Shown here piece after piece: positions 16,767 to 24,470 of a stretch of DNA of 64,000 bases; position 1 is the first letter of the stretch; the number at the start of each line of letters is the position of its first letter. The DNA lies in contig DASPSJ010000114.1 of assembly GCA_035623985.1 (NCBI GenBank), positions 1-64,000 on the forward strand, given 5' to 3'. Under the pieces are notes generated by a model, which was not told where the DNA came from, did not search any database, and saw only the letters and a program-made list of their open reading frames with translations. This DNA is from DAHUYF01 sp035623985. Its GTDB lineage: Bacteria > Pseudomonadota > Alphaproteobacteria > ATCC43930 > CGMCC-115725. The position numbers and the translations under genes are program-made.

Positions 16767-17897
16767 ATGCCCGACAGCAACGCCATTCTCGCGGCGGCCG
16801 ATCTCTTCGATCCCGTGCAGCTCGGCCTCTACCGGCTGAGCAATCGCATCGTCATGGCGCCGATGACGCGCGCCCGGGCGCAGGACGGCGACGTGCCGAG
16901 CCCGCTCGCGCCGGAATATTACGGCCAGCGCGCGAGCGCCGGCCTCATCATCTCCGAGGCAACGCAGATTTCTCCGCAAGGCAAGGGTTACGCCTGGACG
17001 CCGGGCATCTACGACGCGGCGCAGATCGAGGGCTGGCGCGCGGTCACCCGCGCGGTGCACGACAAAAGCGGGCGCATTTTCCTCCAGCTCTGGCATGTCG
17101 GCCGCATCTCGCATCCCTCGCTGCAGCCGGGCCACGTCCTGCCGGTCGCGCCCTCGGCGATCGCGCCGCGGGGCAAGGCTTTCACCGAGACCGGCTTCGT
17201 GCCCTATGTCACGCCGCGCGCGCTCGAGACCGAGGAGATCCCGGGCATCGTCGAGGATTATCGGCGCGGCGCGCGCAACGCGCTGGCGGCGGGTTTCGAC
17301 GGCGTCGAAATCCATGCGGCCACCGGCTATCTTCCCGAGCAATTCCTGCGCGACAGCGTCAACCAGCGGGTCGATCGCTATGGCGGCTCGCGCGAAAACC
17401 GCGCCCGCTTCCTGCTCGAGGTCACCGAGGCGGCGGTCGAGGTCTGGGGCGGCGAGCGCGTGGGCGTTCGCCTCTCGCCGGTGAGCCCGGGCAATGATCT
17501 CGCGCCCGACAGCGATACGGAAGCGACCTACGGCCATGTCGTCGCCGCGCTTAACGCCTTCAACCTCGCCTATCTCCACGTCGTCGAGGGCGTGTCGCAA
17601 GGCCCGCGCGAGGCGCCGAACGGCTTCGATCCGCAAATTCTGCGGCGCCTGTTCAAGGGACTTTATATCGGCAACAACGGCTACGATCTGGCGCTTGCGG
17701 TTGAGGCGCGGCGGCGCAACCTGATCGACCTCGTCGCCTTCGCTCGCCCCTTCATCGCCAATCCCGATCTCGTCGAGCGGCTGAGGACGGGCGCGGCGCT
17801 CGCTGCGTTCGACCGCAACACTCTCTATGGCGGCGGCGCCAAGGGCTATACCGATTATCCGCCCTTGGCGCCGGCCTCGCGCGCCGAAGGCGGGTGA
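16767..17897 (+). CDS. nemA: Old Yellow Enzyme family alkene reductase
   Basis: A 376-residue FMN-dependent ene-reductase. The TIM barrel has the N-terminal FMN block NRIVMAPMTRARA, the family signature VEIHAATGYLPEQFL followed by DRYGGSRENRARF, and the C-terminal YIGNNGYD...VAFARPFIANPDL. These enzymes reduce activated C=C bonds of enones, maleimides or nitro compounds with NADPH. It stands alone about 250 bp after the dehydrogenase gene, and AGGAAAG precedes the ATG. The symbol follows the N-ethylmaleimide reductase subgroup; the physiological substrate is unknown. Confidence 0.88.
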   Translation: MPDSNAILAAADLFDPVQLGLYRLSNRIVMAPMTRARAQDGDVPSPLAPEYYGQRASAGLIISEATQISPQGKGYAWTPGIYDAAQIEGWRAVTRAVHDKSGRIFLQLWHVGRISHPSLQPGHVLPVAPSAIAPRGKAFTETGFVPYVTPRALETEEIPGIVEDYRRGARNALAAGFDGVEIHAATGYLPEQFLRDSVNQRVDRYGGSRENRARFLLEVTEAAVEVWGGERVGVRLSPVSPGNDLAPDSDTEATYGHVVAALNAFNLAYLHVVEGVSQGPREAPNGFDPQILRRLFKGLYIGNNGYDLALAVEARRRNLIDLVAFARPFIANPDLVERLRTGAALAAFDRNTLYGGGAKGYTDYPPLAPASRAEGG

Positions 17898-17931
17898 GCC
17901 GCGGCGTCCTGCTGGAAGCCGCAAACTACAA

Positions 17932-18195
17932 TTATTGGCTGTGCGCTTGGCGGCGCAGCCGCTGCGCGGCGCCGCCGCGGGGCAGCGGCTGCTCGTTCGC
18001 CAGCCGCGCATAGCCATGCTTCTCGAACAAGTCGTTGATCGCTTGCGCGAGCAGAGATTGCACGGTCGTCTCACGGTCGACCGCGAGCCGTTTCAGGGTG
18101 CGGACGACCTCGAGCGAAAAATAGCCGGCAAGTTGTTTTTGCCCGCTCCGGGAGGGCGGCGTCCCGGGAAGGTGGCTGGAAAGTTGGCTAGGCAT
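17932..18195 (-). CDS. Ribbon-helix-helix protein, antitoxin-like
   Basis: An 87-residue protein with a central ribbon-helix-helix segment (about 22-66): QLAGYFSLEVVRTLKRLAVDRETTVQSLLAQAINDLFEKHG. This matches the pattern of antitoxin-like RHH proteins that bind DNA as dimers. No toxin-like partner is next to it, so it is an orphan. It is divergent from the adenylation gene of the halogenase cluster, with the AT-rich segment between them, so it could regulate that cluster. That is inference from position. Confidence 0.7.
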   Translation of the reverse strand: MPSQLSSHLPGTPPSRSGQKQLAGYFSLEVVRTLKRLAVDRETTVQSLLAQAINDLFEKHGYARLANEQPLPRGGAAQRLRRQAHSQ

Positions 18196-18239
18196 CCTAA
18201 GGCGTCGGATTGGTGGTGGCTGGGCATCTCGTAGCTGAT

Positions 18240-18442
18240 GCCGGGTTCGGAGTCAATAAACATTCATTATTTTGATGTGTCATCATTTCAATATTATATT
18301 TAATCAATATGTTGTAATAATGATATTTAACACTAAAATTATTCAGTGTTCCTCGATTTTCTATTGCGCCGATTCAGGTGAGCCGATATCGTAGACACAC
18401 TTTGCCGCTGCATAATGAAAGTCGCGGAGGGGCTTCCGTTGC
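18240..18442 (+). promoter_or_regulatory. AT-rich promoter region of the halogenase cluster
   Basis: From about 18251 to 18365 the sequence becomes very AT-rich, in sharp contrast to the GC-rich surroundings. Within it AACACT (18329-18334) and AGTGTT (18345-18350) form an inverted repeat with a 10-base gap, a plausible operator 93 bases before the adenylation gene start. No clean -35/-10 pair can be named with confidence. AT-rich promoters of this sort are often bound by nucleoid silencers. Confidence 0.5.
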
Positions 18443-20032
18443 ATGCGTGAACACATTGTCAAGGCCATCGGGGCTCACGCTCGGCGCAACCCGAGCAAAT
18501 GCGCTTTGTCCGATTCGCGCGTCAGCCTCGACTACGGTGCCCTCGACCGCTTCAGCACCCGCTTCGCCCTGCGCCTGCGCGAGCTCGGCTGCAAAGCGGG
18601 AGACAGCGTGGTGATGCTGACCAATCGCCAGGCCGTTCTGGTGGCTGCGATTCTGGGCACCTTCAAGCTGGGCTGCATCCACGTGCCGCTCGATCCGCGC
18701 ATGCCGGCGAGCCGGCTGGACTACATCCTGGCCGACGTCGCGCCCGCCGTCGTCATCACGGAAGAAGATCTGCGCGACACGGTCGCCCAGCACCTCCCGC
18801 CGCGCGGCGCCCCCCTCCTGCTGGTCAGCGACGTCGAACAACTTCTCATAGAAGATCCCGCGCGGAGCGAGGCGCCGGCGCCGCCGCTGCCGGATGTCAG
18901 CGCCGAGCTCGACGTTCCCGCCTATTGCGTCTACACCTCCGGCTCGACCGGACGGCCCAAGGGCGTCCTGATCGAGCATCGCAGCATCGTCGACTTCTTC
19001 GACGGCACGCCGGACGTGTACGACGTCGCCGAGAATTCGGTGTGCGCCAGCTTCTCGCCGATGCATTTCGACGTCTTTCTCATGGACATGCTGTTTCCGC
19101 TCGCCCAGGGCGCGCGCCTTTACGTGCATGACGACCTGATCGTGCCGGATCTGATGTTCGAGACGATCCGCGCCAACGGCGTCACCCACTTTTCCGCCTG
19201 GGGCATGATGCTCACCGTCATCGCCCAGGCGACCGATTTCGACTCGACGCCGCTGCCGCACCTGAAGACGGTTCTGACCGGCACCGACGTGCCGAACATC
19301 AAGACGGTCCAGCGCTGGTTGAAAAGGAATATCGGCTGCCAAGTGATCAACGCCTACGGCCCGACCGAAGCCACCTGCGCCGCGACAGCCTATCCAATCC
19401 GAAAGATCGAGCCGAACCGGCAGAAGCTCTATCCGATCGGCAAGGCGTTCAAGCATGTGCGGACCTTTCTGGTCGACGGCGACGGCAAGCGCATCGACGC
19501 GGCCAACACGCCCGGCGAGCTGCTGATCGGCGGAACCCACGTGATGAAGGGCTATTTGAACCTGCCCGAAGTGACGGCAGCCGCCATAACCTATCTCGAC
19601 GGCGTCCGCTGCTATCGCACCGGCGACATCTGCACCTATCTGCCCGACGGCAACCTGCTCTACATCGGCCGAAAAGACAACGAGGTGAAGATCGGCGGCT
19701 ACCGCGTGCATCTCAGCGAGATCCAGCGCGTGATCAACGGCGTGCCGAACGTGCAGGCCTGCGAGATCCTCACGCTCGAGACCAAGTACGGCGAAAAGGT
19801 CCTGGCGGCGGCGATCCTTCTCGACAAAGGCCGAGGCATTCAGGTCGATCAGCACGTCGATCTGATCAAGCGTCGCCTCGTGGAGGAGCTGCCGAGCTAC
19901 ATGGTGCCCCGCCATGTGATGGCCGTCGACGAGTTTCCGCAGCTTTCATCGGGCAAGACGGACCGGAAAGCGCTTCTATCGATGCTCGAACGTCAAATGA
20001 ATCGACAAAGTCAGGAGGTGATGACCCCATGA
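18443..20032 (+). CDS. Free-standing NRPS adenylation domain
   Basis: A 529-residue ATP-dependent amino-acid-activating enzyme with no fused carrier or condensation domain. Core motifs: A3 YTSGSTGRPKG (164-174), A4 around D210, A5 NAYGPTE (303-309), A7/A8 YRTGD and GRKDNEVKIGGYRV, and A10 SSGKTDRKAL. D210 corresponds to the Asp that binds the alpha-amino group, so the substrate is an alpha-amino acid. Hand alignment to GrsA gives the tentative pocket code D-V-M-S-L-G-A-C-A-K, which I cannot match to a known code. It overlaps the carrier-protein gene by ATGA. The split layout recalls CytC1/CytC2 rather than the fused SyrB1. Confidence 0.93.
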   Translation: MREHIVKAIGAHARRNPSKCALSDSRVSLDYGALDRFSTRFALRLRELGCKAGDSVVMLTNRQAVLVAAILGTFKLGCIHVPLDPRMPASRLDYILADVAPAVVITEEDLRDTVAQHLPPRGAPLLLVSDVEQLLIEDPARSEAPAPPLPDVSAELDVPAYCVYTSGSTGRPKGVLIEHRSIVDFFDGTPDVYDVAENSVCASFSPMHFDVFLMDMLFPLAQGARLYVHDDLIVPDLMFETIRANGVTHFSAWGMMLTVIAQATDFDSTPLPHLKTVLTGTDVPNIKTVQRWLKRNIGCQVINAYGPTEATCAATAYPIRKIEPNRQKLYPIGKAFKHVRTFLVDGDGKRIDAANTPGELLIGGTHVMKGYLNLPEVTAAAITYLDGVRCYRTGDICTYLPDGNLLYIGRKDNEVKIGGYRVHLSEIQRVINGVPNVQACEILTLETKYGEKVLAAAILLDKGRGIQVDQHVDLIKRRLVEELPSYMVPRHVMAVDEFPQLSSGKTDRKALLSMLERQMNRQSQEVMTP

Positions 20033-20289
20033 AAACCGAAGCCATCGTAACCGAGATTCTGGAAAGCGTGATCGGGGTCAAAAACCTGTCTCGCGACGCG
20101 CGCTTTCTGGAAATCGGCGGCAACTCGCTGAACCTGATCGAGGTCCTGAAGCAAATCAAAGAAAAGACCGGCATCGCCCCGGCGCCGCGCATGTTCTTCG
20201 ACAAGTCGGCCTCCACCATAGCGGCCATCAGCGCGGCGATCGACGCACAACGGGAGAACAGCCGCTTGAACGTTTCAGCCGCCGACTAA
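20029..20289 (+). CDS. Free-standing peptidyl carrier protein
   Basis: An 86-residue acidic helical protein with the phosphopantetheine attachment Ser at residue 33 in LEIGGNSLNLIEV. The length is that of a single carrier domain. It presumably carries the amino acid loaded by the upstream adenylation enzyme and presents it to the halogenase. The start overlaps the preceding stop (ATGA), with AGGAGGTG 8 bases upstream, so translation is coupled. A separate phosphopantetheinyl transferase must act; none is in the window. Confidence 0.93.
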   Translation: MKTEAIVTEILESVIGVKNLSRDARFLEIGGNSLNLIEVLKQIKEKTGIAPAPRMFFDKSASTIAAISAAIDAQRENSRLNVSAAD

Positions 20290-20322
20290 GGCGTAGTTTG
20301 GTTACAAACCAGGAGAACTCGC

Positions 20323-21228
20323 ATGCAAGAGAACTACTATCTCAGCGAAGAGGAACTGAAATTCTTCTACGAGAACGGCTATATAGGTCCGTTCACGCTC
20401 TATGAGCCGGAAGAGATGAACCGCCTCTGGGAAGAGGTGCGTATGGATCTTCTGGACACCAGCACGGGTCCCTTCCCGAACAGCAGGCTCAACTACGATC
20501 GTCATCTCGACCTCTACTCGTTGAACCGGGCAATCAGCGATCCGAAGATCGTGCACCGCATGGTGAGCATCCTCGGTCCCGACGTGCTGAACTGGCGTAC
20601 CGAGTGGTTCCCCAAATATCCGGGAGACGAAGGCACCGACTGGCACCAGGCGCAATCCTTCGTCGAATTCGAAGGCACGGAAAAGCTGGAGCCGACCGCG
20701 GAAGAACCGGGCCGGCCCTGGGAGCTGACGGCCTGGGTCGCGATGAGCGAGGCGACGAGGCAGAACGGCTGCCTGAAAGTGATGCCGAAAAGCCACCGCA
20801 CCTGGTACTTCAACGAGAAGCGCAACATCATTTTCGAGCCCGAAAGCTACGTCAAGCAGAAAGAGGACGGCAAGGCCTACGGGTTCTATGGCTATGACTA
20901 CGACAAGCTGAAGCTCGATCCGGACTGGGAGCCGGATGAGTCGCGGGCCGTCCACATGGAAGTGAAGCCGGGCCAATTCTTCATGTTCACCTCCCGGTGC
21001 ATGCACGGCTCCAATCCCAACGTGACCAAGGACTCGATCCGCTTCGGCTGGGCGACGCGCTTCGTTCCGACCCATGTGAAGGTGTATTCGGGCCAGAAGG
21101 AATTCCGTCACTTCGGCGAAGTGATGCCGCTGGACCGGTACTCGACCGTGCTGGTTGCGGGCGAAGACCGCTATCATCACAACCGCGTGCGCCTGCCGAT
21201 GCAGCCGCCCGTGGCCGCGGTCGCCTAG
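20323..21228 (+). CDS. Non-heme Fe(II)/2-oxoglutarate halogenase (SyrB2/CytC3-like)
   Basis: A 301-residue PhyH-superfamily protein. Metal ligands are H108 and H228. The position normally held by Asp/Glu is A110 (His-Gln-Ala in EGTDWHQA), the hallmark that opens a site for chloride in carrier-protein-dependent halogenases. R246 (RFGWATRF) fits the 2-oxoglutarate-binding Arg. From memory, the blocks NYDRHLD, ILGPDVLNWRTEWFPKYPGDEGTDW and YGFYGYDY closely resemble SyrB2 of syringomycin biosynthesis. Expected reaction: radical chlorination of an unactivated carbon of the aminoacyl group on the carrier encoded just upstream. CAGGAG precedes the ATG. Confidence 0.92.
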   Translation: MQENYYLSEEELKFFYENGYIGPFTLYEPEEMNRLWEEVRMDLLDTSTGPFPNSRLNYDRHLDLYSLNRAISDPKIVHRMVSILGPDVLNWRTEWFPKYPGDEGTDWHQAQSFVEFEGTEKLEPTAEEPGRPWELTAWVAMSEATRQNGCLKVMPKSHRTWYFNEKRNIIFEPESYVKQKEDGKAYGFYGYDYDKLKLDPDWEPDESRAVHMEVKPGQFFMFTSRCMHGSNPNVTKDSIRFGWATRFVPTHVKVYSGQKEFRHFGEVMPLDRYSTVLVAGEDRYHHNRVRLPMQPPVAAVA

Positions 21229-21247
21229 CAAGCGGCGCAAAACGCAT

Positions 21248-22072
21248 ATGGATACGGGTTCTCCCTGGTTTGTTTTCTGCACGGAGCAGAGGAGGCGCGA
21301 TGCTCAATTTCGCCTCTTCTGCTTCCACTACGCGGGCGGCGGCGGCTCCGTCTTTCGGTCCTGGGTGAAGTTTTTGCCCGAACAGGTCGATTTGGTGGCG
21401 GTGCAGCTACCCGGCAGGGAGAACCGTATAGACGAGCCGCTTGTCCACTCGATGGAGCTCGTCACGACCCCGCTTGCCGACGCGCTGCCCCCGCTGCTCG
21501 ACAAGCCCTTTGCATTTTTCGGGCACAGCACGGGGGCATTGATTGGCTTCGAGCTGGCCCGCGTGCTCCGGCGGCGAGGGCTACCCCAGCCACTGCTGCT
21601 GATCGCATCGGGCCAGGATGCTCCGCAAGTCAAGCCTGCGGTGGTGAGGCACGTGCTGTCCGATCCAGAGTTCATCGAGGTCATTCGTAGCTGCAACGGA
21701 ACGCCGGATGTGGTTTTGAGGAATCCGGCGTTGCTCGAAGTGCTGCTGCCGCGAATTCGCGCCGATGGCGCGGTGTACGAGAACTATTACTACGAGCAGC
21801 AAGCCCTCTTGGATTGCCGGATCGTCGTTTTTCACGGTCTCGAGGATCACATGGCGAATGCCGCGGGAATCGCGGGATGGGAAGGGGAAACGCGCGGCGG
21901 CTTTCAGCGGTACAGCTTTCCCGGCGGCCATTTTTTCGTGCACGAGGAGGAGGAAGCCGTGCTCGAGCGCGTCAATCGCGAGCTCCAGCCGTTTTTGAGC
22001 GAACGAACCGACTCTGAAGGGAGGACAGAGACATGGCACATTGGAAAACAGACGAAGAACTGTTCGCGCTGA
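21248..22072 (+). CDS. Type II thioesterase (first copy)
   Basis: A 274-residue alpha/beta-hydrolase of the GrsT type. Catalytic S94 lies in GHSTGALIG, the general Asp probably in HGLEDH, and the His in PGGHFFVH near residue 235. FRLFCFHYAGGGGSVFRSW and AVQLPGREN are family blocks. The residue after the nucleophile is Thr where the second copy and most relatives have Met. Such enzymes hydrolyse acyl groups from carrier proteins, as editors or for product release. The 3' end overlaps the RraA-like gene by 40 bp, a strong sign of co-translation. Confidence 0.9.
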   Translation: MDTGSPWFVFCTEQRRRDAQFRLFCFHYAGGGGSVFRSWVKFLPEQVDLVAVQLPGRENRIDEPLVHSMELVTTPLADALPPLLDKPFAFFGHSTGALIGFELARVLRRRGLPQPLLLIASGQDAPQVKPAVVRHVLSDPEFIEVIRSCNGTPDVVLRNPALLEVLLPRIRADGAVYENYYYEQQALLDCRIVVFHGLEDHMANAAGIAGWEGETRGGFQRYSFPGGHFFVHEEEEAVLERVNRELQPFLSERTDSEGRTETWHIGKQTKNCSR

Positions 22073-22716
22073 TACGGGCCGAACTCGTCACCTGCCCGGT
22101 AAGCGACGTCCTGGAGCAACTAGGCCTTCTTTCTCCGATGCTGCCGCCCGAGATCCGGGCGTTGAGACGCGATTTGGTCATGGTCGGGCGCGCGATGCCG
22201 GTACAGGACGAGCTTCCGGTCCCCTACGGCACTCCGGAGCGCTTCGACTTCAAACCCTTCGGATTGATGCTCGAGTCGATCGAGGACCTTCGCCCCAACG
22301 AAGTATACATCGCCACCGGCGGGCCGATTAAGGTCGCGCGTCTGGGAGACATGTTGGTCGAGCGCGCCAAGAGAAGGGGCGCGGCCGGCGTGGTGGTCAA
22401 CGCCCACGTCCGCGACGGCAACGGCATCATGGAGCTCGGCATTCCGGCCTATGCCCACGGCACCTACGCCTACGGACTGCAGCGCCGCCACAACGTGGTG
22501 GATTTCCGCTGCTCCATCAGGATCGGAGATACCCGGATCCGGCCGGGCGACCTGATCTTCGGCGACGGCGACGGCGTCTGCGTCATTCCGCACGAGGCCG
22601 AGGAAGAGGTCATCAACCGGGCCCTCGCCAAGTACCGGAAGGAAGGGCACGTGCGCGAAGAGGTCGAAGCGGGTCGAAGCATCAACGACGCCTTCAAGAA
22701 ATTCGGCGCTATGTAG
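22033..22716 (+). CDS. RraA/HMG-aldolase-family protein
   Basis: A 227-residue protein of the RraA-like fold, which includes 4-hydroxy-4-methyl-2-oxoglutarate (HMG) aldolases, oxaloacetate decarboxylases and the RNase E inhibitor RraA. Visible motifs are LVTCPVSDVLEQLG at the N-terminus, GDMLVERAKRRGAAGVVVNAHVRD with the R127-D128 pair that binds substrate and Mg2+ in the aldolases, and IRPGDLIFGDGDGVCVIP near the end. GGAGGA precedes the ATG. Inside this operon a role on a tertiary hydroxy acid such as a 2-alkylmalate, or a decarboxylation, is plausible but unproven. Confidence 0.85.
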   Translation: MAHWKTDEELFALIRAELVTCPVSDVLEQLGLLSPMLPPEIRALRRDLVMVGRAMPVQDELPVPYGTPERFDFKPFGLMLESIEDLRPNEVYIATGGPIKVARLGDMLVERAKRRGAAGVVVNAHVRDGNGIMELGIPAYAHGTYAYGLQRRHNVVDFRCSIRIGDTRIRPGDLIFGDGDGVCVIPHEAEEEVINRALAKYRKEGHVREEVEAGRSINDAFKKFGAM

Positions 22717-22730
22717 GAGATATAGGGGCC

Positions 22731-23636
22731 ATGCGAGCGAACTACGTCTGGATGAACGGCGAAATTCTGCCTTGGGACCGCGGTCAAGTGCATGTGATGA
22801 CTCATGCGCTGCATTACGGCACCAGCGTGTACGAAGGCATTCGAGCCTACGACGTCGGCGGCAGGGCGAACATCCTGTGCGGACCCGCGCATTTCGAGCG
22901 GCTGACCTATAGCTGCAAGGTCGCGCGCATTCCGTGCCCGTACACGATCGAGCAGTGGATGACCGCCGCATCGGACATATTGCGCGCCAACGAGCAGCGC
23001 AGCGCCTACCTTCGCCCCCTGGTTTTCCGCGGCGCCGCCGGGCTGGAGATCGACGGCCGGAAGTGTCCGGTCGAAGCCATCATCGCGGCGATCCCGTGGG
23101 GCGCCTATCTGGGCGAAGAGGCGATCCAGCAGGGCGTGGAGGCCCAGGTCAGTAGCTGGCCGCGCGTCGGCTCGAGCCTGCTCGCCAAGATCGGCGGCCA
23201 GTACGTCAACAGCGCGCACATCGCCATGGAGGCGCATGACAACGGCTTCGCCGAAGGCATCTCGCTCGACGCCCGCGGCTACGTGAGCGAAGGCAGCGGC
23301 GAGAACATCTTCATGGTCTACAAGAACGAGATACTCACGCCGACGCTCGCCAACAGCGTCCTCAGCGGCGTCACGCGCGCCTGCGTCATGACGATCGCCA
23401 GGGATCTCGGATACACCGTGACCGAGACGAACATCCCGCGCGAGATGCTGTACATGGCCGACGAGCTGTTCTTCACCGGCACGGCGGCCGAAGTGTGCCC
23501 CATACGCGCGGTGGATCGGATCCAGATCGGCGAGGGGCGGCGCGGTCCCGTCACGAAGGCGATCCAGGACGTCTTCTTCGGCATCCTGAAAGGGAAGCGT
23601 CCCGACAAGTGGGGCTGGCTCGCGCCGGTGAGGTGA
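22731..23636 (+). CDS. ilvE: Branched-chain amino acid aminotransferase
   Basis: A 301-residue fold-type IV PLP enzyme closely resembling IlvE in length and motifs: HALHYGTSVYEGIRAY, SAYLRPLVF, AAIPWGAYLG, PLP lysine K153 in LAKIGGQYVNS, and TGTAAEVCPIRAVDRIQIG. It interconverts branched or aliphatic 2-oxo acids and amino acids with glutamate. Placed 14 bp after the RraA-like gene, with AGGAGA upstream, it probably supplies the amino acid to be activated and chlorinated. It may be a dedicated paralogue rather than the housekeeping enzyme. Confidence 0.93.
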   Translation: MRANYVWMNGEILPWDRGQVHVMTHALHYGTSVYEGIRAYDVGGRANILCGPAHFERLTYSCKVARIPCPYTIEQWMTAASDILRANEQRSAYLRPLVFRGAAGLEIDGRKCPVEAIIAAIPWGAYLGEEAIQQGVEAQVSSWPRVGSSLLAKIGGQYVNSAHIAMEAHDNGFAEGISLDARGYVSEGSGENIFMVYKNEILTPTLANSVLSGVTRACVMTIARDLGYTVTETNIPREMLYMADELFFTGTAAEVCPIRAVDRIQIGEGRRGPVTKAIQDVFFGILKGKRPDKWGWLAPVR

Positions 23637-23642
23637 TTGCGC

Positions 23643-24446
23643 ATGAGAGAGACGGCGATGACCGCGGTCGAGCGGCAGCCCACGTCGCCGTGGCTGATCA
23701 CCCACGGCGCCGGGAACACCGAGCGCGTCCGGATGCGGCTTTTCTGCTTCCACTATGCCGGCGCCACGGCATCGATCTTCCGTTCCTGGCAGGAAGCCCT
23801 TCCGGAGGAGGTGGAGCTCGTCGCGGTCCAGCTTCCGGGCCGCGAATACCGGATGGAAGAGCCGGTGCTGACCAACATGGCGCAGATCGTGCCGCCGCTC
23901 GCCGAAAGCCTGCCGCCGCTGCTGGACAAGCCCTACGTGTTCTTCGGCCACAGCATGGGGGCGCTCGTCGGCTTCGACGTGATCCGGGTCCTGCGCGCGC
24001 AGGGTCTTCGCCAGCCGAAGCTGCTGATCGCCTCCGGCAGAAATGCGCCCCAGTTCAAGTGGCAGGACGCCGGGATCCAGGTGCTTCCAGACGACGAGTT
24101 CCTTGCCGCTGTGCGCGATTACAACGGCATGCCGGAGGCGTTGCTGGCCGAGGAGTCGCTGCGCGATTTGTGGCTCCCGCGGCTGCGCGCCGATCTGACC
24201 GTGTCGGCGATGTACGAATACGTCGAACAGCATCCCTTGGACTGTCCGATCGTCGTGATGTTCGGCGCGGAGGACGGCCTCGTCAGCGACGTGGGGCTGC
24301 GGGGCTGGCTCAGCCAGACCACCGGCGAGGTGCGGTTTTACTGTTATCCCGGCGATCATTTCTTCCTGCACAGCGCCGAACAACTTGTACTCGCCAAGGT
24401 GAACGCCGAGCTCGAGGACCAACTGGCTCAAGAGAGACTATCGTGA
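23643..24446 (+). CDS. Type II thioesterase (second copy)
   Basis: A 267-residue GrsT-type thioesterase with S104 in GHSMGALVGF, the Asp in FGAEDGL, and the His in YPGDHFFLH. It shares FHYAGATASIFRSW and QLPGRE with the first copy at 21248-22072 but is clearly diverged. The ATG at 23643 is chosen; a TTG six bases earlier is also possible. Two thioesterases in one small operon suggest distinct jobs, for example clearing misloaded carrier versus releasing the chlorinated product. Confidence 0.9.
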   Translation: MRETAMTAVERQPTSPWLITHGAGNTERVRMRLFCFHYAGATASIFRSWQEALPEEVELVAVQLPGREYRMEEPVLTNMAQIVPPLAESLPPLLDKPYVFFGHSMGALVGFDVIRVLRAQGLRQPKLLIASGRNAPQFKWQDAGIQVLPDDEFLAAVRDYNGMPEALLAEESLRDLWLPRLRADLTVSAMYEYVEQHPLDCPIVVMFGAEDGLVSDVGLRGWLSQTTGEVRFYCYPGDHFFLHSAEQLVLAKVNAELEDQLAQERLS

Positions 24447-24470
24447 CACGGGGGGTGAAGGAGATTGGCG

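Noticed and set aside
17932..18195. Toxin-antitoxin pair
   Set aside because: Only the RHH protein is present; no small toxin gene lies on either side.
20323..21228. Ordinary phytanoyl-CoA dioxygenase or ectoine-hydroxylase-type enzyme
   Set aside because: The third iron ligand is Ala rather than Asp/Glu, and the neighbours supply an adenylation enzyme and a carrier protein, which fits a halogenase.
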